DNA from: Trinickia mobilis
GTDB taxonomy: Bacteria; Pseudomonadota; Gammaproteobacteria; Burkholderiales; Burkholderiaceae
Length of the DNA stretch: 64,000 nt
Assembly (NCBI RefSeq): GCF_017315705.1
Contig: NZ_JAFLRF010000019.1
Location: 52,846-116,845 of the forward strand
Reading direction: 5' to 3'
Numbering within the stretch: the stretch's first letter is position 1; the number at the start of each line of letters is the position of its first letter. Below, in pieces: positions 44,191 to 52,669 of the stretch. Under the pieces are notes generated by a model that was not told the origin of the DNA, made no database searches, and saw only the letters and a list, made by a program, of their open reading frames with translations. The position numbers and the translations under genes were made by a program.

Positions 44191-45822
44191 ATGGCGCAGA
44201 TCTTTCCCAGCGGCTGGACGCACACGGCGGTCACCGGCGCCGCGCAGCGCGAAATCGAAACGCTCGAGATGCTGCGCGAGAATTTGCCTGATGCCTATTG
44301 CGTTTATCACGGCGTGCACTGGACGCGGCTTCGCAGCGGGTTCTCGATTTTTGGCGAAGCCGACTTCGTGGTCGTCAGCCCCGCGGGGCGTGTGATGGTC
44401 ATCGAACAGAAGTCCGGTTTTCTGGAGGAGACCGCAGACGGTCTCGTCAAGGCGTATTCGAACAAGCGCAAGGCGGTGGGCGCGCAGATCCAGCGAACCG
44501 TCTCCAGCCTTTACGGCCGGTTGTCCGCCGTATTCGGCGCGGACGGATTCCGCATCGAGGAGCTGTTGTATTGTCCGGACTACACGATCCGGAATCCGTC
44601 GATTGCTGGCGTCAACCCGGCACGGATCGTCGATGCATCACGTCGCGCCAGCCTGGCGGCGGTCATCGAACGTGCGTTGCCGGCAGACGAGCCGCCGTTG
44701 CCTTGCGCGGGCAAGTTGCACGCTTTCTTCTCGAACGAGCTGTCGCTCACGCCCGATGTTGGCGCGATGGTGGGCGAGTCGGCGAAGCTCACGACCCGCA
44801 TTTCCGAGGGGCTGGCGACCTGGGCGCGCAACATCGAATTCCAGCCTTTCCGGCTGCGGGTGATTGGCACGGCTGGTTCGGGAAAAACTCAGCTTGCCAT
44901 TCGCGTGATGCAGGACGCAGTGGCTGCGGGGCGACACACGTTGTACGTTTGCTTCAACCGGCCCCTGGCCGATCATCTGCGCGCGATTGCGCCTGAGGGC
45001 GCCGCGGTCATGAGCTACCACCAGCTCTGCGCCACGTCGCTGAAGGCGCTCGGCACGGACGTCGATTTCAGCGAACCCGGCGCATTCTCTCGGCTGGAAG
45101 CGGCATTTGCGACTTGCGAAGTGCCGGCGCATCTGAAATACGACGTGCTGATCGTCGATGAAGGGCAAGACTTCCAGCAGGAATGGGTCATCGCGCTTGA
45201 GCGGCTGCTGGCTCCCGATGCCCGCTGGTGGTGGCTCGAAGACCCGATGCAAAACCTCTATCTGCGGGCCCCTGTGACGCTGCCCGGGTGGGTGGAGGTG
45301 CGGGCATCGGCCAACTATCGCACACCGCGTGACATCCTGAAGGTGATCGAACTGCTCGCGGGCGGCACATTGAATGCCGAGGCGGCTAGCCCGTTCGCCG
45401 ACTCGGGTGTCGAGGGTTTCTCTTACGCTGCCGACACGGCGGAGCATGCGACGGGGGAGGCCATCTCGGCGGCGCTGGCAGCGGGTTTTCGTCCCGCCGA
45501 CATTGCCGTGCTGACTTTACAGGGGCGAGAGCGATCGGCGCTGGCCGCGCTCGAGCGCATCGGCGAATATCGGCTCAGGAGCTTCACCGGACGTTACGAC
45601 AATGAAGGACTGCCCGTGTACCGTGTCGGCGATCTCCTGTTCGATTCCGTCTATCGCTTCAAGGGGCAGTGCGCGCCTTGTGTCGTGCTGACCGAGATCG
45701 ACTTTGAAACGATGGACGATGGAATACTGCGTCGCCTGTTCGTCGGGGCTACTCGTGCAACGATGAAGCTGATGCTCGTCATGTCGGAGCGCGCAGCACG
45801 CGAAGTGACGGCACGACTCTAG
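44191..45822 (+). CDS. NERD-domain UvrD-like helicase
   Basis: A 543-aa protein. The N-terminal NERD/PD-(D/E)xK-like part has GEADFVVVSPAGRVMVIEQK (D and ExK about 58-76). Then an SF1 helicase: GTAGSGKTQLAI, LIVDEGQDFQQEW, SVYRFKGQCAPCVVL, RLFVGATRA. NERD proteins are predicted nucleases coupled to DNA handling. It follows recD on the same strand with a 125-base gap that may hold its own promoter, and probably works in recombination or DNA degradation with RecBCD. Confidence 0.85.
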   Translation: MAQIFPSGWTHTAVTGAAQREIETLEMLRENLPDAYCVYHGVHWTRLRSGFSIFGEADFVVVSPAGRVMVIEQKSGFLEETADGLVKAYSNKRKAVGAQIQRTVSSLYGRLSAVFGADGFRIEELLYCPDYTIRNPSIAGVNPARIVDASRRASLAAVIERALPADEPPLPCAGKLHAFFSNELSLTPDVGAMVGESAKLTTRISEGLATWARNIEFQPFRLRVIGTAGSGKTQLAIRVMQDAVAAGRHTLYVCFNRPLADHLRAIAPEGAAVMSYHQLCATSLKALGTDVDFSEPGAFSRLEAAFATCEVPAHLKYDVLIVDEGQDFQQEWVIALERLLAPDARWWWLEDPMQNLYLRAPVTLPGWVEVRASANYRTPRDILKVIELLAGGTLNAEAASPFADSGVEGFSYAADTAEHATGEAISAALAAGFRPADIAVLTLQGRERSALAALERIGEYRLRSFTGRYDNEGLPVYRVGDLLFDSVYRFKGQCAPCVVLTEIDFETMDDGILRRLFVGATRATMKLMLVMSERAAREVTARL

Positions 45823-45863
45823 CGTCATCGATTCGAGCGCCAGTCTGTCAATTATCGACTCCG

Positions 45864-46202
45864 TCAAAGCGGTGGCTCGTTGCGTCGCGCACGGTGGCGC
45901 AAATAGGCGAGCAAGAGTCCATTGATATTGTCTCTGCCGACGGGGTTCGCGCTGTGGACCGCGAATGTGAAGTGTTCGGGAATGAATTGACCACCCGCGT
46001 CTAGGTCCATTTCTATCATCCGTTTGACCACAACCATCGACGTATCTTCGCCGCCGAGGTCGTGGTCGAACGAAATCTCAGACGGACAGCCGCGCCTCTC
46101 TAACAGCGCAATGGCTTGCGCTGACGTGCGAGCGACCTCCCAGCCCGGCGACGGGGTCTCGCGGAGGTCGTCGATAAACAGCTTGTACTGGTGGGCTGTC
46201 AT
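45864..46202 (-). CDS. Cyclic-phosphate-type receiver (cREC) protein
   Basis: A 112-aa protein: FIDDLRETPSPGWEVARTSAQ, then the hallmark ISFDHDLGGEDTSMVVVKRM, and a terminal HSANPVGRDNINGLL. This matches the 'cyclic-phosphate processing receiver' family, which keeps the receiver fold but is proposed to act on RNA 2',3'-cyclic phosphates. It stands opposite to the helicase gene and 9 bases from the small membrane protein gene upstream of it, so the two are a likely pair. Confidence 0.7.
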   Translation of the reverse strand: MTAHQYKLFIDDLRETPSPGWEVARTSAQAIALLERRGCPSEISFDHDLGGEDTSMVVVKRMIEMDLDAGGQFIPEHFTFAVHSANPVGRDNINGLLLAYLRHRARRNEPPL

Positions 46203-46211
46203 GCGTCCCGA

Positions 46212-46355
46212 TCACGATGCACGTGTCGATTCGGTGATTGCGTCACGACGTACCTTCTCGATGTATTTCCCCAATGCGACGGTCGACAACACGCCAACCG
46301 CGAACGTAATGGCGAATGCGGCGAGGCTTTCGAGCGGTGAGTTGTTGCTTAGCAT
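46212..46355 (-). CDS. Small single-pass membrane protein
   Basis: A 47-aa protein from ATG 46355 (GGAG 10 bases upstream) with one hydrophobic helix, AAFAITFAVGVLSTVALG, then a basic tail EKVRRDA. A longer frame to 46406 is possible. It precedes the cREC gene on the same strand with a 9-base gap. Function is unknown. Confidence 0.45.
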   Translation of the reverse strand: MLSNNSPLESLAAFAITFAVGVLSTVALGKYIEKVRRDAITESTRAS

Positions 46356-46621
46356 GCTGGTGCGACTCCATATGGATTGGTCAAGGGTTCGGCACGGGCT
46401 GGTCATCTGGCGTGACTCGCCGGCACCGATCAGAAAAATAAATTAGCTTTGGGACATTTGGTGTCCGACTAAGGGTAAGGGGTAGAGCGCTCACGTGGGT
46501 TGTGAAGGTCCGCGAGACGGGACACGGAATGTCCTAATGCGCTCGCAAGATCTCGGCATCGTGCGTACCCCATGAGATAAGAATGACCGAGTCGATATGT
46601 CAAAGCCGGACACCTTGCGCT

Positions 46622-47080
46622 ATGAACGTGCGCGAACTTGCACGGCTTCGAACGCTGTATGTCCGGCTGGCGCGCGCAGAACGGTGGATCAGCGCGGTTG
46701 CCAGCCAGATGAACCCAGTCGTCTGTCGTAATGGCCTTTCAAGCCACCACACGTCAACTTCGGCGCGTGGGGTGGGCAAGGTCCGCCGCGTGCGTGAACG
46801 AGTCCTTGTCTATTGCTGCTCTCATGCCTCGGATGACGAAGCGGTCGTCGCGGTGTTGAACTGCGGCCAACTGCTGCGCAGCGACCCGACCGTCTCAGGC
46901 GCGACAGAGGACGGAACGTCCGTCTCACTGCCGCCCCCGCTTTCCGATTTGCGCGGCAGCCGACTCTTTCGTGAACTCCACGAAGGCTGTCTGAATGGCA
47001 ATTGGGACCGGTTGCTCGAGATCGATGGCATTCGTATCGAACTGTCGTCTGCGTGCTGTTGGGGGCCGACGTGGTCTTGA
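46622..47080 (+). CDS. Hypothetical protein
   Basis: A 152-aa frame starting at ATG 46622 (the frame is open from 46583). The N-terminus (ELARLRTLYVRLARAERWISA) is a believable amphipathic helix and the later SRLFRELHEGCLNGNWDRLLEID is also protein-like. The middle is low in recognisable structure. No family is recognised and no strong ribosome site is seen. It is called with reserve; a reverse-strand frame across it looks like a shadow. Confidence 0.4.
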   Translation: MNVRELARLRTLYVRLARAERWISAVASQMNPVVCRNGLSSHHTSTSARGVGKVRRVRERVLVYCCSHASDDEAVVAVLNCGQLLRSDPTVSGATEDGTSVSLPPPLSDLRGSRLFRELHEGCLNGNWDRLLEIDGIRIELSSACCWGPTWS

Positions 47081-47127
47081 CGGCCGGCGGCAGCCCAAAG
47101 GCCGCTGGTTCAAGGCGGAAAAGCGAC

Positions 47128-47430
47128 GTGAGGACGCCGAACGCGAAGACTGATTTAGGCACCCGAAGCGCGAGTCCATACACAATCCAGAACCTCGATG
47201 CAGCTATTGCGCATCTTGAAGTTGCCGTCGCCGCCGAGTGTCGGGCGCCGGTGATGGGGGCGGCGTATTGGCGTTACCGCGTGCTGCAGGTTGCGTCGAC
47301 CCAGGGCATTCAGCGCGGACAGTTGCGCAGACTCCAGCGCGTGCTGGACGGGCTAGCCCCTCGTACCGATCCTGAAATCCTGGCGCAGCAATTGTGCCCA
47401 TCTGGTTTAGCACACTCATGTTCGGCATGA
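47128..47430 (+). CDS. Small helical hypothetical protein
   Basis: A 100-aa frame from GTG 47128 (the frame is open from 47002). LDAAIAHLEVAVAAEC and YWRYRVLQVASTQGIQRGQL with RRLQRVLDGL look like true helices. No family is recognised. It follows the previous small gene closely on the same strand. The gap 47431-47640 after it shows nothing. Confidence 0.4.
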   Translation: MRTPNAKTDLGTRSASPYTIQNLDAAIAHLEVAVAAECRAPVMGAAYWRYRVLQVASTQGIQRGQLRRLQRVLDGLAPRTDPEILAQQLCPSGLAHSCSA

Positions 47431-47640
47431 CAATGCTTTGATGGTTCCTCGGCTGACAATCGAATCGGTACATCAAAAGCCGTGGACATTCAAGGTAGGA
47501 GAGGATCGTGGCGGAGGTGTGACCTCTACGCCGGCTCAATGACCGTCTCAGCCAGAAAAACCGGCCTTGAGAATGTCCCGGCCGACGCTCGCAACTGAAA
47601 CGAGCGCAAAGGTGGTCTCTCGCGCTTCACATTCCAATCC

Positions 47641-47916
47641 TTACAAATTGTGCGCGTCCGGATAAGTTGGAGGCTGGCTCAATTTTTGTTGGAAGGGCTT
47701 CACCTGAGAGAGTGTTTGCAGGCATGTGGCCGAATACGCTCGGATTTTTCTAGCTGCACTTAACTTTTCCCGACGCCGGTCGATAACACATTGGCAGCGT
47801 ACTTCCTCTGTTACTTCAGCGTTTTCAAGGGCGTAGAAGATCGGCGAAGTGCGAGACACTGTGATAACAATGGGACGAAAACCATGATCCAGGCCGCGCA
47901 ACGGATACCATTTCAC
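47641..47916 (-). CDS. Hypothetical protein, 91 aa
   Basis: Start ATG 47916 is preceded by AAGGTAAGGTAG on the minus strand, a usable ribosome site. The protein (MKWYPLRGLDHGFRPIVI, ... TEEVRCQCVIDRRREK) has no motif I know and no membrane segment. AT-richer than the recBCD block. It lies divergent to the dpd cluster start, with 50 bases between, so a shared regulatory gap is possible. Confidence 0.4.
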   Translation of the reverse strand: MKWYPLRGLDHGFRPIVITVSRTSPIFYALENAEVTEEVRCQCVIDRRREKLSAARKIRAYSATCLQTLSQVKPFQQKLSQPPTYPDAHNL

Positions 47917-47966
47917 TACCTTACCTTTCGTGTTCCGTTGCAGGAGTGCGGGGGGCAGGCAACTGT

Positions 47967-48446
47967 ATGAGCCCGCGTCAAAACAATATCGAATTCTCGC
48001 GGCGATACAGATTCTCGGATTGGCCCAATCCTGGAATTCCTCCGGTCGCTGCCGGCGTATATGCTATTTGGCATGACGACACGTTCATATATGCTGGTAT
48101 GTCAGGAAGAGAGATTGAGAAGGTACAATTGGCACAAAAGAAGAGGTATGGGTTAGTTACCCGATTAGAAAGTCACGCGTCTGGGCGATTAAGTGGCAAT
48201 CAGTTTTGCGTATATGTTGCCAATCGACTGATCCTTCCAACGGTCTTCCCAAGGTTGGGGCTGGAAGAATTGCGGGAATTTGCTACGGGTGAAAATACGC
48301 TGGATCGTCTTACCAAGGCGTACATACATCGCCATTTCGAATATCAATTTGCCCTCGTCGATACGAGCAAACAGGCGTATGAATTGGAGATCAGGACTAG
48401 GTCCGGGGCTGTCTTTGGATTAAAGCCGCTCTTGAACCCGGCATGA
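47967..48446 (+). CDS. GIY-YIG nuclease-like protein, first gene of dpd cluster
   Basis: A 159-aa protein from ATG 47967; an alternative upstream start at 47946 adds 7 residues. GIY-YIG signature AGVYAIWHDDTFIYAGMSGR (about 29-48), a later arginine (LVTRLESH) and a conserved region DRLTKAYIHRHFEYQFA. It is probably a DNA nuclease, a candidate effector or processing enzyme for the dpd-like operon that follows. It lies 8 bases before the next frame. Base composition is distinctly AT-richer than the recBCD block, suggesting horizontal origin. Confidence 0.7.
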   Translation: MSPRQNNIEFSRRYRFSDWPNPGIPPVAAGVYAIWHDDTFIYAGMSGREIEKVQLAQKKRYGLVTRLESHASGRLSGNQFCVYVANRLILPTVFPRLGLEELREFATGENTLDRLTKAYIHRHFEYQFALVDTSKQAYELEIRTRSGAVFGLKPLLNPA

Positions 48447-48454
48447 GTTAGGTT

Positions 48455-48907
48455 GTGTTCAACGATGACGCATACTGGGCAAAGACGATGGTCGGTCTGA
48501 CGGTGTGCGCACGCTCAAGTTCATGGCCCGCGAGTCTATCAACGCTCCCTGTGCATACGCAACATGGTATCGAGTGTCAGGTCTGCGCACGAGGTTACGG
48601 GTACCGAGTTTCCCCGAGCGCCCTCTGCCATTTCGTTGAGTCATTGTCCGCGCATCAACTCTCGACTGAAGATGCGAGGACTGCCGTGCTGGCAGCAATG
48701 CTTGCACTAAAGAAGCCAGTTATTCCCGTGCGTGAACGCAAAACTGACAACGAGATTCTGGCTCTTCTGCGGAAAAACTGGGATCGGTTTGACGGAGCAT
48801 CACGATTGCTTCGATATCTGCGCGACGAGGCACTGGTTGCCTGCGAGCGATCACGGTTCCGCAATCCGTGGCGCCATTTTCAACAAGATCTGGCCAACAA
48901 GGGCTGA
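48455..48907 (+). CDS. Hypothetical protein in dpd cluster
   Basis: A 150-aa frame from GTG 48455 (ATG 48488 is an alternative start). Cysteines CQVC near residue 41-44 and a helical second half: TEDARTAVLAAMLALKKP, LRKNWDRFDGASRLLRYLRDE. No family is recognised. It sits between the GIY-YIG gene and the first DGQHR gene with gaps of 8 and 7 bases, so it is very likely co-transcribed with them. Confidence 0.5.
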   Translation: MFNDDAYWAKTMVGLTVCARSSSWPASLSTLPVHTQHGIECQVCARGYGYRVSPSALCHFVESLSAHQLSTEDARTAVLAAMLALKKPVIPVRERKTDNEILALLRKNWDRFDGASRLLRYLRDEALVACERSRFRNPWRHFQQDLANKG

Positions 48908-48914
48908 CACCACC

Positions 48915-50036
48915 ATGGCCGGAAAAGAGATCGTGATACGTGCGTTGCGCACGATCCAAGCCGAAGGACTGGATGTTTATGCCTTTTTCATTCAGGGCTC
49001 GGACATCGTCAAGATCGCAGACATCTCGCGGGTGGAATGCGACGAGTCAGGTAACCTCAAGGGCTTTCAGCGTCCCGAGATCCGCTCGCATGTGAAAGGC
49101 ATCGTCGACTACTTGGACCAGGGGACCGTGCTTTTTCCGAGCGCGATCATCCTGGCCATGTCGCCCGCGGTTCATTTCGCCGCCGCTCATGGCGCGAAGC
49201 CGGCTGGTGACCAAAAAATTGCGCAAGCGGGTACCCTGACGATTCCTGTTTATGATGAAGGTCAACGGGTTGCCCGGATTGTTGACGGCCAGCAGCGGTC
49301 GCTTGCCTTGGTGCAGACAGGGAGCAAAAGCATTCCCGTGCCGGTTATTGGTTTTGTATCTGACAGCCTGGAAATCCAGCGCGAGCAGTTCATTCTGGTC
49401 AACAATGCCAAGCCGCTTCCGGCGCAGGTAATTAATGAACTGCTGCCCGAGCCCCGCAGTATTTTTCTACCCCGTGAATTGAGCGCGCGTAAGGTACCGT
49501 CGGAGATCTGCAACCTGCTCAATCGCGACCCCGAATCTCCATTTCACAAGCTGATCAAGCGCATCTCGGAGAAAGGCAGCAGGACTAGCGTGATCACCGA
49601 TACGGCCGTCATCGCCATGATCCGGAACAGCATGAACAATCCACTGGGTGCGCTCGCCCCCTACAAAGCGAGTGGCCGGGATGGCGTAGATGTTGAGGGC
49701 ATGTACCACGTCCTTATAACTTACTGGTCCGCTGTGCGCGACGTATTTCCGGAAGCATGGGGCGCGGATCCGCGCCGCAGTCGCTTGATGCACTCGGCTG
49801 GCATCGAGGCAATGGGTGTGCTGATGGATCGAATCTACGCCCGTCTGTCGGGGCACGGCGAAGACTATAAGACAGTGCGCAGGGAGCTCGAAAAAGTGGC
49901 GTCCGCGTGCCGCTGGACTAAAGGCACCTGGGAGTCGCCCGGACTCGCTTGGAACGAAATCCAGAACACGCGCCGGGATATCCGAAAGCTTCAGGACGCA
50001 TTGGTTCAAGTGTATAGCAGTACTATCAAACGATGA
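48915..50036 (+). CDS. DGQHR-domain protein 1 (DndB/DpdB-like)
   Basis: A 373-aa protein starting at ATG 48915; a longer open frame upstream overlaps the previous gene and is not used. Motifs: GFQRPEIRSHVKGI (50-63), the DGQQR motif at 124-128 (RIVDGQQRSLAL), and QFILVNNAKPLPAQVINELLP. This is the DGQHR/ParB-Srx-like fold shared by DndB and DpdB. In Dpd systems such a protein works with the DpdA transglycosylase to place 7-deazaguanine in DNA. Its stop overlaps the dpdA ATG (ATGA). Confidence 0.8.
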   Translation: MAGKEIVIRALRTIQAEGLDVYAFFIQGSDIVKIADISRVECDESGNLKGFQRPEIRSHVKGIVDYLDQGTVLFPSAIILAMSPAVHFAAAHGAKPAGDQKIAQAGTLTIPVYDEGQRVARIVDGQQRSLALVQTGSKSIPVPVIGFVSDSLEIQREQFILVNNAKPLPAQVINELLPEPRSIFLPRELSARKVPSEICNLLNRDPESPFHKLIKRISEKGSRTSVITDTAVIAMIRNSMNNPLGALAPYKASGRDGVDVEGMYHVLITYWSAVRDVFPEAWGADPRRSRLMHSAGIEAMGVLMDRIYARLSGHGEDYKTVRRELEKVASACRWTKGTWESPGLAWNEIQNTRRDIRKLQDALVQVYSSTIKR

Positions 50037-51328
50037 AATTTCTTTATTCCGATACCCAGGACTACGTTGATCCGGGGTACGACTTTATAAACGATGCATA
50101 TTCTCCCGGTCGGCGGCGCTACTGGGACGACATGTACGCGCACGAACTCATGACGCCTTCGCCGTATGACGGACTGCTCGTATCGATGAGTGCTGTCCGG
50201 CATGCAGCCGGCGTAGACAACTCCAAAGTGAAATATACGACAGCCGAGGAGCAGCGCATGCTGCGAGATGGCGTCCGTAAGTTTCTTCGATACGGCGGGC
50301 CAAAGTTTAAGGATACGATGGTCCTCGGCGACTGCGGTGCCTTTGCTTATGCCAACAGTAAGACTCCTGCCTATCCGCCACAGGAGGTCGTTGAGTTCTA
50401 CTCGGAGGCGGGTTTCACCCACGGCGTATCGCCTGACCATATCATCTTCGATTGCCTGACGGATAATCCGCCGTCCAGTGCAGTGGCACCTGGAGTTGTG
50501 GAACGCTTTGACATTACACTCGCAAATGCCGAAGAGTTTTTGCGCCTGACGAAGGCAGAAAATTATCCGTTTGAACCACTAGGGGCTGTCCAGGGCTGGT
50601 CCCCTGTGAGCATGGCTGAAGCCGCTGTGCGACTCGAAAAAATGGGTTATCGCTATCTGGCGATCGGGGGGCTCGTTCCGTTGAAGGTTGATGCCATCAA
50701 GCAGGTGCTTGAAGCATTGCGTGATGCTATCAAGCCAGAAACAAACATACATCTACTCGGGTTTGCGAAGGCCGACACGATCGGACAGTTCATCAATTTC
50801 GGCATTACCAGTTTCGATTCGACGTCCCCGCTCATTCGGGCATTCAAGGATGCCAAGGCGAACTACTACATCGAGTCGCCCAAAGGGGGGCTGGACTATT
50901 ACGCTGCCATCCGCATTCCAAACGCTATCGCGAACCCGCGCCTAATGCAGGGTATCAAACGCGGAATTTTTAATGCTGAAGATCTTCAGAAGCGGGAGCA
51001 GAAGGCGCTGAGTGCGTTGCGAAAGTTCGATAGCGGCGGAGGAAAAGCCATACGGGCTCTCGACGCAATCATTGACTACCAGCAGTTTCTTACGCTAGGA
51101 GACGGCCTCCCCATTGAAAAGCATGAAATGGAACTCAATAAAATGCGTGCGTTGGTCGAGCGCACGCTTGATGAGGCCCCTTGGAAACGTTGCCGTTGCC
51201 CGATCTGTAGCAAAGCAGGTGTCGAAGTCATCATCTTCCGGTCGAGCAACCGGAACAAGCGTCGTGGGTTTCACAATTTGGGCGTTTATCACAAACACGT
51301 ACGACGGACGCTTGAGAATCACCGGTGA
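50033..51328 (+). CDS. dpdA: DpdA-like tRNA-guanine transglycosylase homologue
   Basis: A 431-aa TGT-fold protein. General-base aspartate region LGDCGAFAYA (D100), GAVQGWS (185-191), LAIGGLV (209-215), nucleophile region ITSFDSTSP (D262), and a C-terminal zinc site CRCPIC with nearby histidines (HNLGVYHKH). Tetrahedral TGT zinc sites use CxCxxC...H. The context of DGQHR proteins on both sides and a queC fragment behind, not tRNA enzymes, points to DpdA, which exchanges guanine in DNA for preQ0. Overlaps of 4 bases at both ends show tight coupling. Confidence in family is high; the DNA substrate is inferred from context. Confidence 0.88.
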   Translation: MKFLYSDTQDYVDPGYDFINDAYSPGRRRYWDDMYAHELMTPSPYDGLLVSMSAVRHAAGVDNSKVKYTTAEEQRMLRDGVRKFLRYGGPKFKDTMVLGDCGAFAYANSKTPAYPPQEVVEFYSEAGFTHGVSPDHIIFDCLTDNPPSSAVAPGVVERFDITLANAEEFLRLTKAENYPFEPLGAVQGWSPVSMAEAAVRLEKMGYRYLAIGGLVPLKVDAIKQVLEALRDAIKPETNIHLLGFAKADTIGQFINFGITSFDSTSPLIRAFKDAKANYYIESPKGGLDYYAAIRIPNAIANPRLMQGIKRGIFNAEDLQKREQKALSALRKFDSGGGKAIRALDAIIDYQQFLTLGDGLPIEKHEMELNKMRALVERTLDEAPWKRCRCPICSKAGVEVIIFRSSNRNKRRGFHNLGVYHKHVRRTLENHR

Positions 51329-52401
51329 GTATTTATCGATTCAAGGCGATTCGTGCATCGCAGGCCCCCGAGCGTGATGTCTTCACGTTTGCGGCGACTC
51401 CCGGACAGGTCTGGAGTTTCGCTGAAATCGAGCGCGCGGGCCGAGAAGAAGGCGGTCAGCTGCGTGGATTCCAACGCCACCAGATCGCCTCGCATATCAA
51501 AGAGATTCGAGACTATCTGCGGCGTGATGACGCTCTTCTACCGAACGCGCTCCTTGTGGCTTTTATCGGTGGTGTCAAGGTTAAGGACAAGGGCGATGGT
51601 GTCGTGGACATCGAGATAAAGGTCGACGGTGGCAAACCCGGTTTCGTAGTGGATGGCCAGCAGCGGCTAAGTGCGCTTTCGGGAATTGCGAAGCCTGGCT
51701 TCCAGGTATTCGTCTCCGCACTTATCTGCAAGGACTACAACGAACTGCGTCAGCAGTTTGTGTTGATCAACAACATCCGTCCGCTGCCTAAGACACTTAT
51801 TTACGAACTGCTGCCAAACGTCGGGGGCTTACCGGAACGATTTACCGCACGAAAATTTGCCGCACGCATTGTCGATCGCCTGAACTTCACTCGCGGTTCT
51901 GCGCTATATGGCGAAATTCGTCAGCATACCAATCCCAAAGGCCTATTGAGCGATACGGCAATGCAGAAGCTTGTGATGAACTCGACCTCTGACGGCGCCA
52001 TTCGCGAGTTCATCAAGGATGGCGAATTTGAAGATCGAGCGTATAAATTTGTTAATGCCTTCTTCGAGGCCGTAGCGGTTGTCTTTGGATGTGAATGGAT
52101 TGGTATGAGCCCGAAGACGTCCCGCTTGCGTCACGGTGCTGGCATCGTGGCAATGGGATTCGTGATGGAGTTTCTCTATTCCAAGGAGGGTGCGACGACC
52201 CGAGCAGAATTTGAGGGCGGTCTCAAGCTGCTGAAGGAATTCACTGCGTGGACGAGCGGTCAGTGGCGCCTGGCGCCGTATGACGAGCGGCCGTGGAACG
52301 GAATCCAGAATACGCCGAGCGACATCGGCCTGCTGACCAATTACCTCCTTCGCTCTATGAAGCGCGCGCTGCGCAAGCCACGCGAAGCTACCAACTCGTA
52401 A
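51325..52401 (+). CDS. DGQHR-domain protein 2 (DpdB-like)
   Basis: A 358-aa protein from GTG 51325 (GTGA overlap with dpdA). Motifs: GFQRHQIASHIKEI (48-61), FVVDGQQRLSAL (107-118) with DGQQR at 110-114, and QFVLINNIRPLPKTLIYELLP. It is clearly a paralogue of the protein before dpdA: same motifs in the same order. The C-terminal ends are also alike (WNGIQNT here, WNEIQNT there). A pair of DGQHR proteins bracketing one DpdA suggests a heteromeric complex. It lies 12 bases before the queC fragment. Confidence 0.82.
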   Translation: MSIYRFKAIRASQAPERDVFTFAATPGQVWSFAEIERAGREEGGQLRGFQRHQIASHIKEIRDYLRRDDALLPNALLVAFIGGVKVKDKGDGVVDIEIKVDGGKPGFVVDGQQRLSALSGIAKPGFQVFVSALICKDYNELRQQFVLINNIRPLPKTLIYELLPNVGGLPERFTARKFAARIVDRLNFTRGSALYGEIRQHTNPKGLLSDTAMQKLVMNSTSDGAIREFIKDGEFEDRAYKFVNAFFEAVAVVFGCEWIGMSPKTSRLRHGAGIVAMGFVMEFLYSKEGATTRAEFEGGLKLLKEFTAWTSGQWRLAPYDERPWNGIQNTPSDIGLLTNYLLRSMKRALRKPREATNS

Positions 52402-52413
52402 TTGAGGTGCACC

Positions 52414-52477
52414 GTGAAAACCAACGCATTGGTTTTTTCAGGCGGGCAGGACTCGACAACCTGTCTCGCAGGGGTAC
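52414..52477 (+). pseudogene. queC: Truncated queC (7-cyano-7-deazaguanine synthase) start
   Basis: From GTG 52414 the frame reads VKTNALVFSGGQDSTTCLAG, the beginning of QueC with its PP-loop SGGQDS, and then similarity stops near 52475. The frame stays open to 52794 but the rest is not QueC; it runs through repeat copy B, a terminator and the 3' end of the AHSA1 gene on the other strand. The gene is thus a 5' stub. An intact QueC must come from elsewhere in the genome for the dpd system to have preQ0. Ribosome site GAGGTG is just upstream. Confidence 0.75.
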
Positions 52478-52534
52478 CTCAACGAACTGTCCGAAATGAT
52501 CCAAGAAAGACTATCGTTCAGTTGCCGTTGGGTC

Positions 52535-52668
52535 TAGAGTTTGATGGCACATTGAAGTGTGTGTGCCTAAAGCCTCCTTGTGGGGGCATTTTCACAAGGA
52601 GGAAAAACTCTTCGGCCCGTCGCGCAAGCCTCTGCAGGATTGTCCGATCCTCCTCCGCCCAACGGATT
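52535..52668. repeat. ~130-bp repeat, copy B, with internal hairpin
   Basis: Matches copy A at 17110-17240 in the same orientation. It contains a perfect 10-bp-stem hairpin (CCTCCTTGTG at 52573-52582, CACAAGGAGG at 52593-52602, 10-base loop), followed by AAAAA rather than T, so it is not an obvious terminator on this strand. It begins close to where queC similarity ends. It may be the edge of an inserted segment. Confidence 0.5.
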
Positions 52669-52669
52669 C

